Shown here one piece after another: positions 1 to 10,273 of a DNA stretch of 64,000 nt (position 1 is its first letter; each line of letters begins with the position of its first letter). A model generated the notes under the pieces. The model was not told the DNA's origin, did not search any database, and was given only the letters and a program-made list of their open reading frames with translations. Made by a program: the position numbers and the translations under genes. Where the stretch lies: the NCBI RefSeq assembly GCF_012489685.1, contig NC_080042.1, positions 42,584,066 through 42,648,065 of the forward strand, in the 5' to 3' direction. Source of the DNA: Lotus japonicus. Its lineage: Eukaryota; Streptophyta; Magnoliopsida; Fabales; Fabaceae.

Positions 1-735
1 AGATTTTCACCTAATAGCTTCGATAACCTCTGTTCTTGATTCTCAGTCAACCTGGTTCCAATTTAGAGGACTTTCTCGTCAAATTTCAATTCCTTAGTTT
101 CTTCGATCGGTGTGAGCTTGTTGACGCGCCTCTCGCCTCTCGGATCTAGGTCTTCCTCTGGCACGTCGACCTCATTGCATCGGTGTCCTGTAGAAGCACT
201 CTTTTTCCCATATCGTTCCACCGCGTTGCAATAGCATTCCCTTGCACTCTTCTGGTCCACAACAACTCTCCCATTTCGCCCATTTGGTAACAGATACTTG
301 ACCGCTAGATGCGCTGTTGAGATCACAGCGCACAGACGATTCAAGGTATTCCGGCCGATTATCATGTTGTAGGATCCCACCGCTCCCAGGATTAGGTATC
401 TCACCTTTAGTGTCTTGGCGTTCTAACTCACCAAATGTAGTATCAAGGTCGAGGACGCCCCTTACCCATACTTGTTCGCCCGCGAAACCCACAAGAGTCC
501 CGGCGTAAGGAGTGAGGTCTCCTTCTGTCAAACCGAACCGATCAAACGCATCACCGTAAATGATGTCCGCCGAACTTCCTTGATCCAGAAGCACTCGCTG
601 TACATTGAGTTCGTTGACACGCAGTAGGACCACAATCGGGTCGTCCAGGTATGGCTTTATTCCGCAGAAGTCCGCGGACGAAAATCTAATGTCAGGGTGT
701 GAAAAACCAAAAGGAGTCTCTGTGGCCGCATTCAC
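1..735 (-). pseudogene. Tat element protease and start of pol (broken)
   Basis: This is a retropepsin-type aspartic protease, which would process the Gag-Pol polyprotein in virus-like particles. The minus strand encodes the DQGSSADIIYGDAFDRFGL motif (active-site D followed by QGS in place of T/SG, typical of this lineage), then TPYAGTLVGFAGEQV and the IIGRNTLNRLCAVIST block. The reading frame changes near 400-420, so the first and second halves lie in different frames. Downstream the sequence continues into the conserved LDPRGE...TPIEETKELKF linker that precedes RT, and is cut by the window edge. It is non-functional as it stands. Confidence 0.85.
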
Positions 736-1273
736 CGCCCTGGCGTATCACTTCCTTGCTGCACTAGTGACTCCACCTCCACCAAATCCTCATGCAATCG
801 TGTTCACTTCCTTAGTCGTTAAGGCCCGATCCCTCTTAGGTCTGATTGGTTCCCCTACCGCTATCAGCTCCACCGCGTGCTGCAAATTGCGACATTCCTC
901 TGTACGTGGCTTGTTGTTCGGTGGTAAGCGTACCATTGTTCCCCATCCGGCTGCTCCAGGCGGTTATTAACGTCACAGATTAACCATCTCAAATCTCTGT
1001 GAGTGTCCGGCGTCTCGAATGTCAGTAGTTCATCTCCCGATTCATCGTGCCGCCTTCCACATGCACGACGCAATGACGAACCGCACGCGTGTCTCAGCCT
1101 TCCCCTACTTCGTCGACGATGTGCCTCCATTAGGCTTCACCAGCGAACTAGGAATTCAACCAAAATTCTAGCAAGCCGAAGAGAATTGCACGGGAAATCG
1201 AACTTCTCTCAACCAAATCACAATCCACGTGTCCGGGAATTGAAATTTACCGTTTCCCACAGACGGCGATAAA
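736..1273 (-). pseudogene. gag relic and primer-binding-site remnant of the Tat element
   Basis: The minus strand just upstream of the protease reads as the glycine-rich TIAG-GFGGGG and AARK stretch that sits before protease in the complete copy, but with in-frame stops. Farther toward the LTR only scattered coding similarity remains. Next to the LTR, the minus strand has CGCCGTCTGTGGGAAA, a mutated form of the complete copy's PBS (TGGCGCCGTCTGTGGGGAC). An internal deletion removed the capsid-coding part of gag. Confidence 0.65.
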
Positions 1274-1593
1274 TGTTCTATCCAAGAACATAGAGATGAG
1301 GTACGGTACCCACAGTGAGAGGATCGTGATGTGAGAATCTAGAGAGAGTAAGAGCGTAACCACTTAGAGAGAGAAAGTAACTGAATTTCAAGTTTGTATT
1401 TCTCAAATGAGCCAATAGTCCCTTACAATTGGTAACCGTCCCCTATTTATAGATTCGGGGGTTGGGCTTGGCGCCCCCTAACTTCTCTTAATGGGTCAGT
1501 TGGGCCTCCCGAAAGGAGGCCCAATTTCCTAGCTCGTACGTCGCCCCGGGCTGGTGCGCCTGGGCGAGGGACCTTAGGTTCTCGCCCAGTCCA
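1274..1593 (-). repeat. 5' LTR of the decayed Tat element
   Basis: This 320-bp LTR begins TGTTCTA and ends CCAGTCCA on the plus strand (TG...CA termini). It contains AG-rich tracts and a minus-strand TATA box (TATAAATAG, plus positions 1443-1451). It is clearly related to the 283-bp LTR at 17019-17301 but diverged by many substitutions and indels, so this insertion is older. The boundaries are set by that alignment. Confidence 0.75.
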
Positions 1594-2273
1594 CTGCTCA
1601 TGATGGTACTGTGGCGCAGAGGTGGCAGTGATGTCGAGGCTCCTTCTCGTCGGCCATGGAAGCTCGAGGGGAAGAAGAGAACGGTGTGGTGATGGTGGTC
1701 GCGTAGGGGTGCCCACGTGAAGAAGAAGAGGGCTTGTGGTGGCTGGCAATTTGGCACGTGGTGGTCCTCATGGTGGCTGTCCATGGAAGGAGGAGAAGAG
1801 GCATGAACATGGTGATGATGAGTTTGCTAAAAGGAAGAAAAGGGACGAGAAGAGAAGGTTGTAGTGTCGCTGGTAGAGAGGAGAATTAAATTGTGAGTTC
1901 TCCTTGATTCCCTTGCACTTTTTGTTAGGAGAAAGTAATATGGAGAAGAAGAAAAGCATGGTACCTTGGCTGCAGAAGAAAAAAGAACGAGAAAGTGAAG
2001 ATTAGAATGGAAATTGTGTGGCTCGTGGCTTTCCAACCATGGAGGGCCACGTGTCACAATATGGGAAAAAGATATTTTCAAATACCGGTATGAATTAATT
2101 TAGACACTAAAAGATTTAGCTCATAGAGTTAAGAGAAAATATAAAGATGATATATTACTATATTAAAAAAATAAAATATGAGGAACTTTATGAAATAATA
2201 AAATATAAATTAGGATCACTTTGAACAAATTAAAATTATCCATAAGCAAAAGAATGAGTAAAAATTGAGCTGA
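1594..2273. other. no gene recognised; low-complexity sequence
   Basis: From 1594 to about 2080 the plus strand is rich in GAAG and GTGG runs. This produces several overlapping minus-strand ORFs of 60-100 codons with no recognisable domain or consistent start. The rest is AT-rich. I see no promoter, exon structure or transposon end here. Confidence 0.5.
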
Positions 2274-2607
2274 AGAATAATCGTGAGATAATTAGAACAA
2301 ATATGACGTTGTCATATTATGCATTTAAACTAGAATAACCATAAGAAAATGACAATAGTAATTATTATCATTTGAGAGAAAAAAAAAAACGTTAAATAGC
2401 TCACGGAACGTTGAATTGAGCTTATCCAGTAAAACAAAGAATAGTTGTGAGATAATTAGAAAAAAAAATATGACGTTGTTATATTATACATTTAAGCTAG
2501 AATAACTATAAGAAAATGACAAAAGTAATTATTATCATTTGATAGGGAAAAAACAAACGTTAGATAACTTATGGAACGTTGAATTGAGCTTATCCAATAA
2601 AACAAAG
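2274..2607 (+). repeat. tandem duplication, two units of about 164-168 bp
   Basis: Unit 1 (2274-2437) and unit 2 (2438 to about 2607) share the landmarks GTGAGATAATTAGAA, ATATGACGTTGT, TAGAATAAC, AATTATTATCATTTGA and GAACGTTGAATTGAGC in the same order and spacing. They differ by scattered substitutions and small indels, so the duplication is not recent. No coding potential is seen. Confidence 0.85.
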
Positions 2608-3464
2608 AGTTTTATGACTTTTAAAATAAGAAAACTATAATATTATTTCTATTTTCAAAGAAACTCTATTAAATAGAATATTTTGAAATTAATTATCATT
2701 TCAATAATTTTCATGATTCAGAATTAAATTCGAGACATGAAATTAATATAAAAATAATAAAATATCAAAATCTCAATTAATTAATATAAGGAAAATATTT
2801 CTTAAGGTAATTCTCGTCATCGTGCGCGAATAATATTTTAATCCAAAATAATTAATAAAGTAGAACACGTTGATATAATTAGTGGAAATAAAAAATATAT
2901 AAACAGTCTATTTAATTCCGAGTCTTACAAATTATTTTATGAGAGAAAACAAGGCATGACTACTCGGTAAATTTTTAGGTATGGAATATGATAGAAGTGA
3001 CTTGGAGGCTTTTCGGGGTCTTGAATATGAATTGAGAGAAATACATTCTGTTTTGAGGTTCGCTTGTGGTGTTGTGATTGGGTTTTTGGTGTTTGTTGCT
3101 AGCTTGATCGTCAGCTTTGCCAGACCGCTTTTTGAGGTTATATCTTCATTTGGCAGTTATCCTTGTTTAGGGATCTTCGGTTCATTTATTGGTTCTTTCG
3201 TTTAGGTAGGTTGTTTCTGTTTTTAGAGGCTTCTTTGGTTTTGTTTACTTTGTTCAGAGGTGTTTGGGCTACTTGGATTATATTTCCCTTGAATAATATT
3301 TGAACTTTCGAAAAAGAAAAAGAAAAAAAAAACGTTAAGAAATGCATGTATTCCAATGAGGTGAAAATGAGGACCCCAACCATAGAGAAAAAAATGCAAA
3401 ATAGACTGGAGAATAAATAGTAATATAAAAAATATTATTATACTAAAAAATATTGTATGAATGA
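2608..3464. other. AT-rich intergenic DNA with one doubtful 74-codon ORF
   Basis: An ORF at 2981-3205 (+) would encode a 74-residue peptide with one hydrophobic stretch (CGVVIGFLVFVASLIVSF). It has no recognisable family. It is followed 100 bp downstream by an A-rich stretch (GAAAAAGAAAAAGAAAA near 3310-3330), so it could be the decayed 3' end of a retroposon rather than a gene. Nothing else is recognisable. Confidence 0.3.
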
Positions 3465-4019
3465 TGTAACACCCATAATTGATGAGGGCGAGGAGTGAAC
3501 GTCGGTGCAATGAGGTACAGACAATGAGCGGCTCTTGAAAATTCTACTAGGTGGATAAATACATGAATGAACTTCTCACGTACCCGAATAACAGGTATTC
3601 AGGGGATTTATAGGTATAGGACTACACGTCTAAAGAGAGCATAAAAGATTTGATTAGTAGCTAGTACTCTTGACAACAAGATTCATCATTTTTTTAGCCC
3701 AAGTTATAAAAATTTCAAGGTTAAGACTTAAGTGTACTTGCCTTGGAGAAATATTGAATGGGTAACCTCCTGGAAGTTATCCTAGGAAGCACGTGAGTGA
3801 GGACAAAACATGTTGGAAAGACTCTTGTTCTTACTGTGATGCTAGTCGTCAAGTCAGATCAAGATGTTAAAAATGGTATCAGAGCCGACTTCTCCCAATA
3901 TATTGTGGTTTTGGGACAAATCAAGCGGAAGCTGGTAGATATGTAACACCCGGGATCGAAGATGGCAATGAGTGAACGCTGGTCAAATGAGGCACATGCA
4001 GGGAGCGGCTCTTGGCAAG
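3465..4019 (+). mobile_element. TRIM-like LTR fragment (LTR, PBS, truncated second LTR)
   Basis: TGTAACACCC starts an LTR-like block at 3465. A primer-binding site complementary to initiator tRNA-Met (TGGTATCAGAGCC) lies at 3874-3886. About 70 bp later the same start (TGTAACACCC) recurs at 3942, with GAGTGAACG and GAGCGGCTCTTG aligning to the first block, and the similarity ends near 4019. So one LTR of about 405 bp and the first 76 bp of a second LTR enclose a tiny, gene-free interior, as in terminal-repeat retrotransposons in miniature. No target-site duplication is testable because the 3' end is lost. Confidence 0.6.
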
Positions 4020-4504
4020 TATCAATGATTAATATTTAATATTTGGAAGGTCCAATGATTAATTTAGGAGATAATCTAAAAAGTATCAAACTCATTTATC
4101 ATTTATCAATTACCGGTTATACTTTTTTTCTCTAATGTGCCCACGATTCTATGATTGGATTTATATTTAATACAACTTTGTACTTAGGATTATCGAACAA
4201 ACTCAACGAAAAAATTCAAAACACATTTATTTGAAGTGTAAAATTTTTAGATAATAAAAAATATTTAAAAATTTATGTTAATAAACTTTATCAAATATTT
4301 TTGGCATATACTTCATTCAATTAGTCAAATGTCTATATTTCAGATTTTATTTTCAGAACAGGAGAAAATATGAATGGACTATTTTATTTTAAATTGACTG
4401 GACTAGTAATCAGGTGAAGGCTTTTATAAGATTCTTAATAACTCTTAATAAGTTCAAAACATGTTTTATTCGTTATATTGAACTGAAGAGCACAATACAA
4501 CTCA
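4020..4504. other. no gene; AT-rich 3' flank of the defensin-like gene
   Basis: The sequence is AT-rich with no ORF, terminal repeat or RNA gene that I can support. The stretch next to 4505 would hold the 3' UTR of the minus-strand peptide gene. Confidence 0.5.
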
Positions 4505-5087
4505 TTAATTTAAACAACAACAAATTGATGGCTCTGATGGTCTATCAATGCACTGTCCTGTATTCTTGGAACCTTTTTTAGGGCAAAATTTATAGCAATC
4601 TTTATCTACATTGCATTTCCCAGAGCACGACACTATCTTTGAACCTGCGTTAGTATCACCATAATTTGCTTGTCCTGAAACCAACACAAATTAAAACTTC
4701 ATTCACATGGAAAATAATTCAATTGGTTGTTATTTGAACTTAAGTATATACAAAATCATTTGATTTCATCGGAAAATAAATTATAGTTGATATTGTGAAG
4801 TAGAATTCCACCATTAAAATGTAGGAAAATTAACAGATCATTAAAAACAAACTTGTTAAGTCCTACTCATCAAATAACTAAAACTTTTGTGTATGTTTCT
4901 TTTCAATTGATAGACTTAGAACAGAAATAGAATAAACCAAGTTAGTATTAACTTTGAGTTCGTAAAATATATAATGGAAATTGAACTTAAGAGATAAAAC
5001 TAACAGTTTATGTTCCACACCTGAAATCAAAAGCAATGAAATGCACAAAGCCCCTAAAAAAAGAAATTGATGGATGCGGAAAGCCAT
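4505..5087 (-). CDS. defensin-like (DEFL) secreted cysteine-rich peptide, two exons
   Basis: The gene encodes a 78-residue preprotein. Exon 1 (5087-5021) gives a signal peptide (MAFRIHQFLFLGALCIS then a leucine-rich core). Exon 2 (4674-4505) gives the mature peptide. The intron has a GT donor (TCAG/GTGTGG) and AG acceptor (TTTCAG/GACAAG), and the one-base phase joins in frame at a glycine near the cleavage site, the usual DEFL architecture. The mature part has eight cysteines spaced C-x3-C-x5-C-x3-C-x10-C-x9-C-C-C, ending CCCLN. Such peptides are exported to the apoplast and act in defence or reproductive signalling. The triple-Cys end and spacing do not match nodule NCR peptides, so I call it DEFL. 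Receptor, tissue and target are unknown. No lesion is visible. Confidence 0.85.
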
Positions 5088-5153
5088 TTTGCAAGACCTA
5101 ATATTTTCTTCCTCGCAAATTAGAGGGATAACATGACATATTAACACACACAC

Positions 5154-5167
5154 ATTATATAAATATA
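5154..5167 (-). promoter_or_regulatory. TATA-like element of the defensin-like gene
   Basis: The minus strand reads TATTTATATAATG about 70 bp upstream of the start codon, a normal distance for a plant TATA box with a short leader. There is no experimental support, and the region is generally AT-rich. Confidence 0.45.
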
Positions 5168-6682
5168 TGTGTGTGATGTTAAATTTTAATGTTAGAGGAT
5201 TAACATATTTAACTACTAAACCAATATTTAAAGAAAAGCATTAACGAAAATTAATTATGAGTCATGTCACAATAATTTTAATTTATTGAATGACATTTAT
5301 ATTATTGTATATATAAAATATAAGTTTCTAAATAATAAATTTACTTATTATTTAATAGTAACTTGATAAAAAGGTTTGAAAATAATAAATATAAATTAGA
5401 AAAATACCATTATTTCATTAATTAATTGTTAATTCAGTTCAAGAATTATAAATGTTATAAATGATTTTTGTATTAAAAATTTAATTAATTATTAAATTAC
5501 TAACTTCTAAATTTAGAACAATATTAAAAAAATCTTATAATTATATTTATACCATTAAATATATCAATGATAAAAAATTATATAATAATAATGTTGTCCA
5601 TCAATACTAGCCTAAGAAAAAAATAATAAAAATAGTATCAATTAATAAAATCATTCAATGAGGAAATTATTGACTTATAATTTGAGCTTAAAAATTTTAA
5701 ATGAATTTGCAGATATTTCGAACTACTTGGTATAATAATTTATCAACTTTTTAAATGATTTAAATTAGTAACTATATTTATCAATAATGTGAAAAATAAT
5801 ACTCAAAAATAATAAATCAGTTGCCAATAATTTTTTAATATATATATATATATTTATGTATAATTAATAATTAGTATAATTATATCATTTTAATTATAAT
5901 TCTACTTTTAATTATTCTTAAAATATTTTTAAAACTAAACCAAGATATTAATTTAATTTTTCTAATATTTATGTGTAATATTCAATTTCGATCTCCAATG
6001 TTATTTATTTTTATTTTTTAATTATTTAATAAATTATAAATATATTTAATTAATATAATTCCCTTTGAGAATATAATAGTGACAATGTTAGTTAATCATT
6101 ACACTTTAGTAAATATTGTGCACAGTATGATATTTTATATTCAAAATAATTTTAGTTGTCAAATCCAAAATTTTTTATATATGATGAAAATGTTAAAAAT
6201 TAAAATTACATTAAAAGAAATTAATTATTAAGACTAGTTTAGAAAAAATACATGAAAATATTAAATTCCCCCTAAGTTATTTAATTGTAAATATAAAATA
6301 ATTTTTTATCAAATAATAAAAATATTATTTTTTAAGTTTTAAAATCATTTAAGGATTACTTTAAATGTTAATTAATATTTTGCAATAATATTCTAAAAGT
6401 AATTAATTATAGAGTTATTTAATTATGGTTTTTTAAACATAATAATTTTTTTATAATGCAACTTTATTAAATGAGCACAACCCCCTCATAAAGGGAATAT
6501 ATACACAATGTCAAACAGGATCACTGCTATCACAACCTCATTTTTTAAAATAATTAGCAAACTAATTAGCATTCCAATAAATATGTTTAACCCTATATAT
6601 AACAACCAACAATAGTCATCAGATAATTTATACGGTTAAGCTCATTAATCAACGTCCAAAGTTGTTGATCAACTCTTCTCAC
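5168..6682. other. AT-rich intergenic DNA, no gene
   Basis: Extremely AT-rich sequence with short homopolymers and (AT)n runs. No ORF above 60 codons, no terminal repeats and no RNA gene were recognised. Confidence 0.6.
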
Positions 6683-7130
6683 TCAACCCATAGCTAAGGT
6701 AGAATCGCTTTCAATAACAACATTACAAACATTAATTAAACTGCAAGCAGAAATCAGAATAAGAGAATATGCAATAAAGCCAGAGCCTAATCCTCGTAAA
6801 CTCATTTTATCCCCACTGGCCTTGACAAGTAACGTACCACCTACTTGTCTTGGTTCCTCAAAACCCCACCCATGCCATTCGCTCCCTATTTTCCTTTTGA
6901 TCATCTCAAAAAAGACTCCATTGACCCCTTTTTTGTATAGGTCATCGTTCATCACAAAATAATTTAATGCTCTTAGCTTAATTTTCCTACTAGCCTTAGC
7001 ACTTGGGTTGACCAAGTACTCCACCAATTCGAACCTCCGATTGTTTGGGCTAAGGTCTTTGATTTGAAAGACTTCAATTTTTTCAGTTTTGTCTACCTCA
7101 CCTTCGATCTCGATCAGCTCGTTGAACTAG
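6683..7130 (-). pseudogene. Ty3/gypsy pol fragment (linker before integrase) joined to an RNase H-like scrap
   Basis: The minus-strand translation contains VEYLVNPSAK then RKIKLRALNYFV...LYKKGVNGVF. This is the conserved segment between the RNase H and integrase zinc finger of Ty3 elements, normally followed by an HHCC finger that is absent here. The remainder ends in NVCNVVIESDSTLA, which resembles the ESDS motif of RVT_3-type RNase H domains from non-LTR elements, so two repeat fragments may be joined. No intact protein is possible. Confidence 0.6.
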
Positions 7131-7584
7131 CTTGTTCTCAGTTTGTGTAGCACCTTGGTTTAAAATAAGGAAATACCACCCTTTTAGGAAAATTCACTTT
7201 TAATAAAACCCCAAAACAACCTTGTATGTGTGTGGCTTTCTTGATTTGGATTTGCCCAAACTAAGTGTTTTGTTCATGATTTGGGGTACGTAGAATCCTT
7301 TTCTCTCTTATAACTACCCGACAACTCTGCTCTAAAGGATCAGCAAGAGACCGATAGATGCATGAGATGAGACGTTGCCGAGAAATGGTGTGACGACGAG
7401 CTACTGGTTCAGAAATTAGTCGTGTGGAGATTGCGGGGAGCTCGATGGGCATAAATGTCCTTTTATGTTTATTTTGTGGTCTCTGTTGTAACTATATTCT
7501 TTGATGTAAGGGTATTTATTAGTGGGTAATTATTATGCATTTGTTAGAGCAATGACTTTGAAAGTATTAAAAGGCATTATGTTT

Positions 7585-7616
<32 letters not shown>

Positions 7617-7957
7617 CTTTATGATTTTTGAAAGTTCATTAGCATGTTTAATTTACTTTTGGATCACTAAGTAACCCTTGAAAATCAGGACGTTACAAAA
7701 AGCTCATTTAAAATGATTCATTTTTAGGTCATATTTCGCACTTTAAACTGCATTAATAACGCGCACTTTAAAGTTTAAACGTAACACATTTTAAATGTTC
7801 GGGTAAAAAAAATTAAGAATCTTTTTAAATTTTATGAACTTAAATATGAAACCAATAAATTTGGAGAGACACCAATAACAAATAAGTATCTCAAAAGGTG
7901 ACGGAAAATAGTCAATCCCTATTGGGTTTGGGTCAATGTAATGGACTCGCGTCACTA
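7131..7957. other. intergenic DNA with an (AT)14 microsatellite at 7589-7616
   Basis: A pure AT dinucleotide run of 28 bases lies at 7589-7616. A minus-strand ORF of 63 codons at 7261-7452 has no recognisable domain. Nothing else is supported. Confidence 0.6.
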
Positions 7958-8159
7958 TTAGACCATATACAATGGATGGTTTAATTGAGTGTTGAAAATT
8001 GTTGAATTTTGTTGAGTGGTTTTAGTGGTTGTTGAAGTGTGTTGAAAGGGATGAGAGAGAAGAAAATTGTTGAACGTTTTCAACAAAATTTAAGTGCCTG
8101 TGGTGTGCCACGTGGCGCGAGGCCAGTGGCTGGCCACCGCTGGCGTGTGCATCACACGC

Positions 8160-8190
8160 GCAGACAAGGCGCGTGACGCGCCTTGTCTGC
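8160..8190. other. perfect 14-bp hairpin in the 5' region of the Harbinger element
   Basis: GCAGACAAGGCGCG is followed by TGA and then its exact complement CGCGCCTTGTCTGC. It sits in a GC-rich island (about 8100-8190) in an otherwise AT-rich element, about 150-200 bp inside the left terminus and upstream of the probable ORF1 promoter. It may be a subterminal binding site or a structured leader; the role is not known. Confidence 0.8.
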
Positions 8191-8461
8191 AGGAAAGAGA
8201 AAGCCTTTTTTTTTCTTTGGCACGTGTCAGCTTCTGATTCGTGGCTCCGGATTTCTTTTACCCTTATATTTTGAACTCAATTATTTCATCAAAAAAAAGA
8301 TTTTCTGAAAAAAAAAATTATACCAAAATTCATGATTTTTTTTTCTCTATAAATAGAGACTTGGTTCGTTTGATTTGGACACAGAAAAAAAACCAAGTTT
8401 TTCACCCTCTTATTATCTCTCTCACCATCTTATTTATCCATCTATTAGCATTTGTTTTGAA

Positions 8462-9735
8462 ATGGATCCCAACAATCACCATTTCAACACCCAGAATTCT
8501 TCAAACAACCCATTTTACAACCAAAATCACAACAACTATGAAGATCCAAATCAAATTTCTTACCAACGTCCTCAAAATCCCACCAATTATCAAGTCCCAC
8601 ATCAATTCTTCAACCAACGTCCTCAAAATCCAAACTATTATCAAGTCCCACATCAAATCTCCAACCAACGTCCTCGAAATCCAAACTATTATCCAGATCC
8701 AAATCAATATTCGTACCAACCTCCTCAAAACATACAAAATTTAACCAGTCATCAATTGTTCCAAATTCTCATCCATCTTATGGATCTGTGAGATATTCAT
8801 CTCAAACACCCGAGTCTAGTGGGTATATGCCAGTGGTTCCTGAAAATTTTCCGAGTGTTGATGTACCGGAATTTCCGGAATTTTCAACACAAGTCAATCT
8901 TGGTGGCGGGTCAGCTGATAATGAAGTCAATGAAATCACTCATAAGAGCAAAAAAGCCCATTCACCCGCATAGAACACTGCACAAAATCTAGTGCTAATT
9001 AGTGGGTGGATTAATTGTGGAACAAGCAGTGTTGTCGGAAGAAACTAGAAAGGAGAAACATTTTGGAGAGATATTGCTGAGTATTGTAATGAGCATTGCT
9101 CATTTGATCCTCCGCGCGATTGAGTTGCTTGCCGAAACCGTTGGAATTATATGAACACAAGACTGGGTAAATGGATTGGCGCTTATGATAGCGCTAAGCG
9201 TGAGCAACGAAGCGGTTGGTCGGAGGATGATGTTATCGCAAGAGCGCAGGAATTATTCGCAAGTGGGAAGATTGGTCAATTTACTTTGATGGAAGAATGG
9301 CGCGTTCTCCGTGATCAACCACGTTTTTGTAGTCAGGTAGGAGGACATACTGGCTCGAGAAGTAGTGGATCTAAGAGATCACACGACAGTGCTGCAAGTG
9401 GCTCAAACTCTATAGGATCAATTCCTCGTCCAATGGGTAGGGAGGCAGCTAAAAAAAAGAGTAAAAAGAAAATTAGAGAAGATGCCGACGAGGAAGTGGA
9501 CAAAGAGTGGGATTCTTACATCCAATTCAAGGAGAAAGAGCTTGAACGATTGGACAAGATAGCATCGGTGCAAGCAGAGACTAACGAATTGATTAAAGAG
9601 AAGACTAATGCGATGAAAGAGAAGACTAATGCTAAGAAAGTTAGTATGTATCTAAAGCTAACTTCGGAAGAGCATCTCAATGACCGTAAGAAAGAGCTGT
9701 TAGAGAAGTTGTCCAAAGAGCTATTTGGAAATTAA
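8462..9735 (+). pseudogene. Harbinger ORF1: Myb/trihelix-like transposon protein (broken)
   Basis: In PIF/Harbinger elements this protein binds the element ends and helps the transposase into the nucleus. The N terminus (ATG at 8462) is an Asn/Gln/Pro/Tyr-rich low-complexity segment with repeated QRPQNPNYY-like units. A frame change near 8789 leads into a second segment ending at a TAG at 8971. Then comes the SANT/trihelix core (LVLISGWINCG...FWRDIAEYCNEH...RNRWN) with two more in-frame stops. The last part, open from 9151 to 9735, has a KKKSKKK basic stretch and a coiled-coil-like Glu/Lys C terminus (NAM-associated type). At least one frameshift and three stops make it non-functional. Confidence 0.8.
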
Positions 9736-9769
9736 TTTCAAGCGAGTCTTTGTCTGTATTCGGTCAAAC

Positions 9770-10175
9770 TTGTCAGTGGTGTGAAGTCTGTAGTGTTTGC
9801 TTTAATGTTTGCTTTAATAATTTTCAAGTGGTGACAAGTATGTAGTGTTTGCTTTAATGTTTGCTTTAATAATTTTAAAGTGGTGACAAGTATGTAATGT
9901 TTGCTTTAATGTATGAGTAACTGTGTTTGAATATGTACCACTCAATTCGAATCTTGTCCTTTTCCGATAATTAACTCTGGTTGATAACTTATTTCAAATC
10001 CGCCAGTGGTGTCAAGTCTTTAGTGTTTGCTTTAATAATTTGTCATCGGTGTCAAGTCAGTAGTGTTTGCCTTTAATAATTTTAGGGTAACTGTATTGAA
10101 TATGTACCACTCAATTCGAATCTTGTCCTTTTCCGATAATTAACTCTGGTTGATAACTTATTTCAAATCCGCCAC
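9770..10175 (+). repeat. direct repeats between the two Harbinger ORFs
   Basis: A short motif (TAGTGTTTGCTTTAAT) recurs several times from about 9797 to 10076. A longer block of about 90 bp, containing ATATGTACCACTCAATTCG and CTTGTCCTTTTCCGATAATT, occurs at about 9920-10003 and again at about 10083-10175 with very few differences. This is an internal duplication of the intergenic spacer. Confidence 0.8.
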
Positions 10176-10273
10176 TCAACCACCATTCAATGTACTTATA
10201 TATATGGACTCATAGATCCATTGATGTACCAATATCCCAAATCTCTTGCAATCTACTTCAAAATTCACAAAAA

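Larger units (their letters stand above)
1..1593 (-). mobile_element. 5' part of a decayed Tat-lineage Ty3/gypsy LTR retrotransposon
   Basis: In minus-strand order this copy has a 5' LTR, a primer-binding-site relic, a few gag remnants, the protease region and the start of pol, and it runs off the left window edge. It is a relative of the complete element at 17019-27487: the protease regions align residue by residue and the LTRs share the same landmarks (TGTTCTA start, TATAAATAG box, CGCCCAGTCCA end). Most of gag is missing: only about 0.5 kb separates protease from LTR, against more than 2 kb in the complete copy. No target-site duplication can be tested because the other LTR is outside the window. 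Confidence 0.85.

Noticed and set aside
1447..2081. Overlapping minus-strand ORFs of 60-100 codons
   Set aside because: They lie across an LTR boundary and purine-rich low-complexity DNA, in several frames, without domains or splice structure.
3874..3886. TGGTATCAGAGC matches (also at 48987 and 58662) as possible tRNA gene parts
   Set aside because: They are LTR-adjacent primer-binding sites complementary to tRNA-iMet; no cloverleaf surrounds them.
4505..4687. Cys-rich peptide as a nodule-specific NCR gene
   Set aside because: It has eight cysteines with a terminal CCC, whereas NCR peptides have four or six with a different spacing; defensin-like fits better.
8241..8744. 167-codon ORF overlapping the Harbinger ORF1 N terminus
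   Set aside because: It is another frame of the same Asn/Gln-rich repeat region; the frame starting at 8462 has the typical MDPNN start and connects to the Myb-like part.
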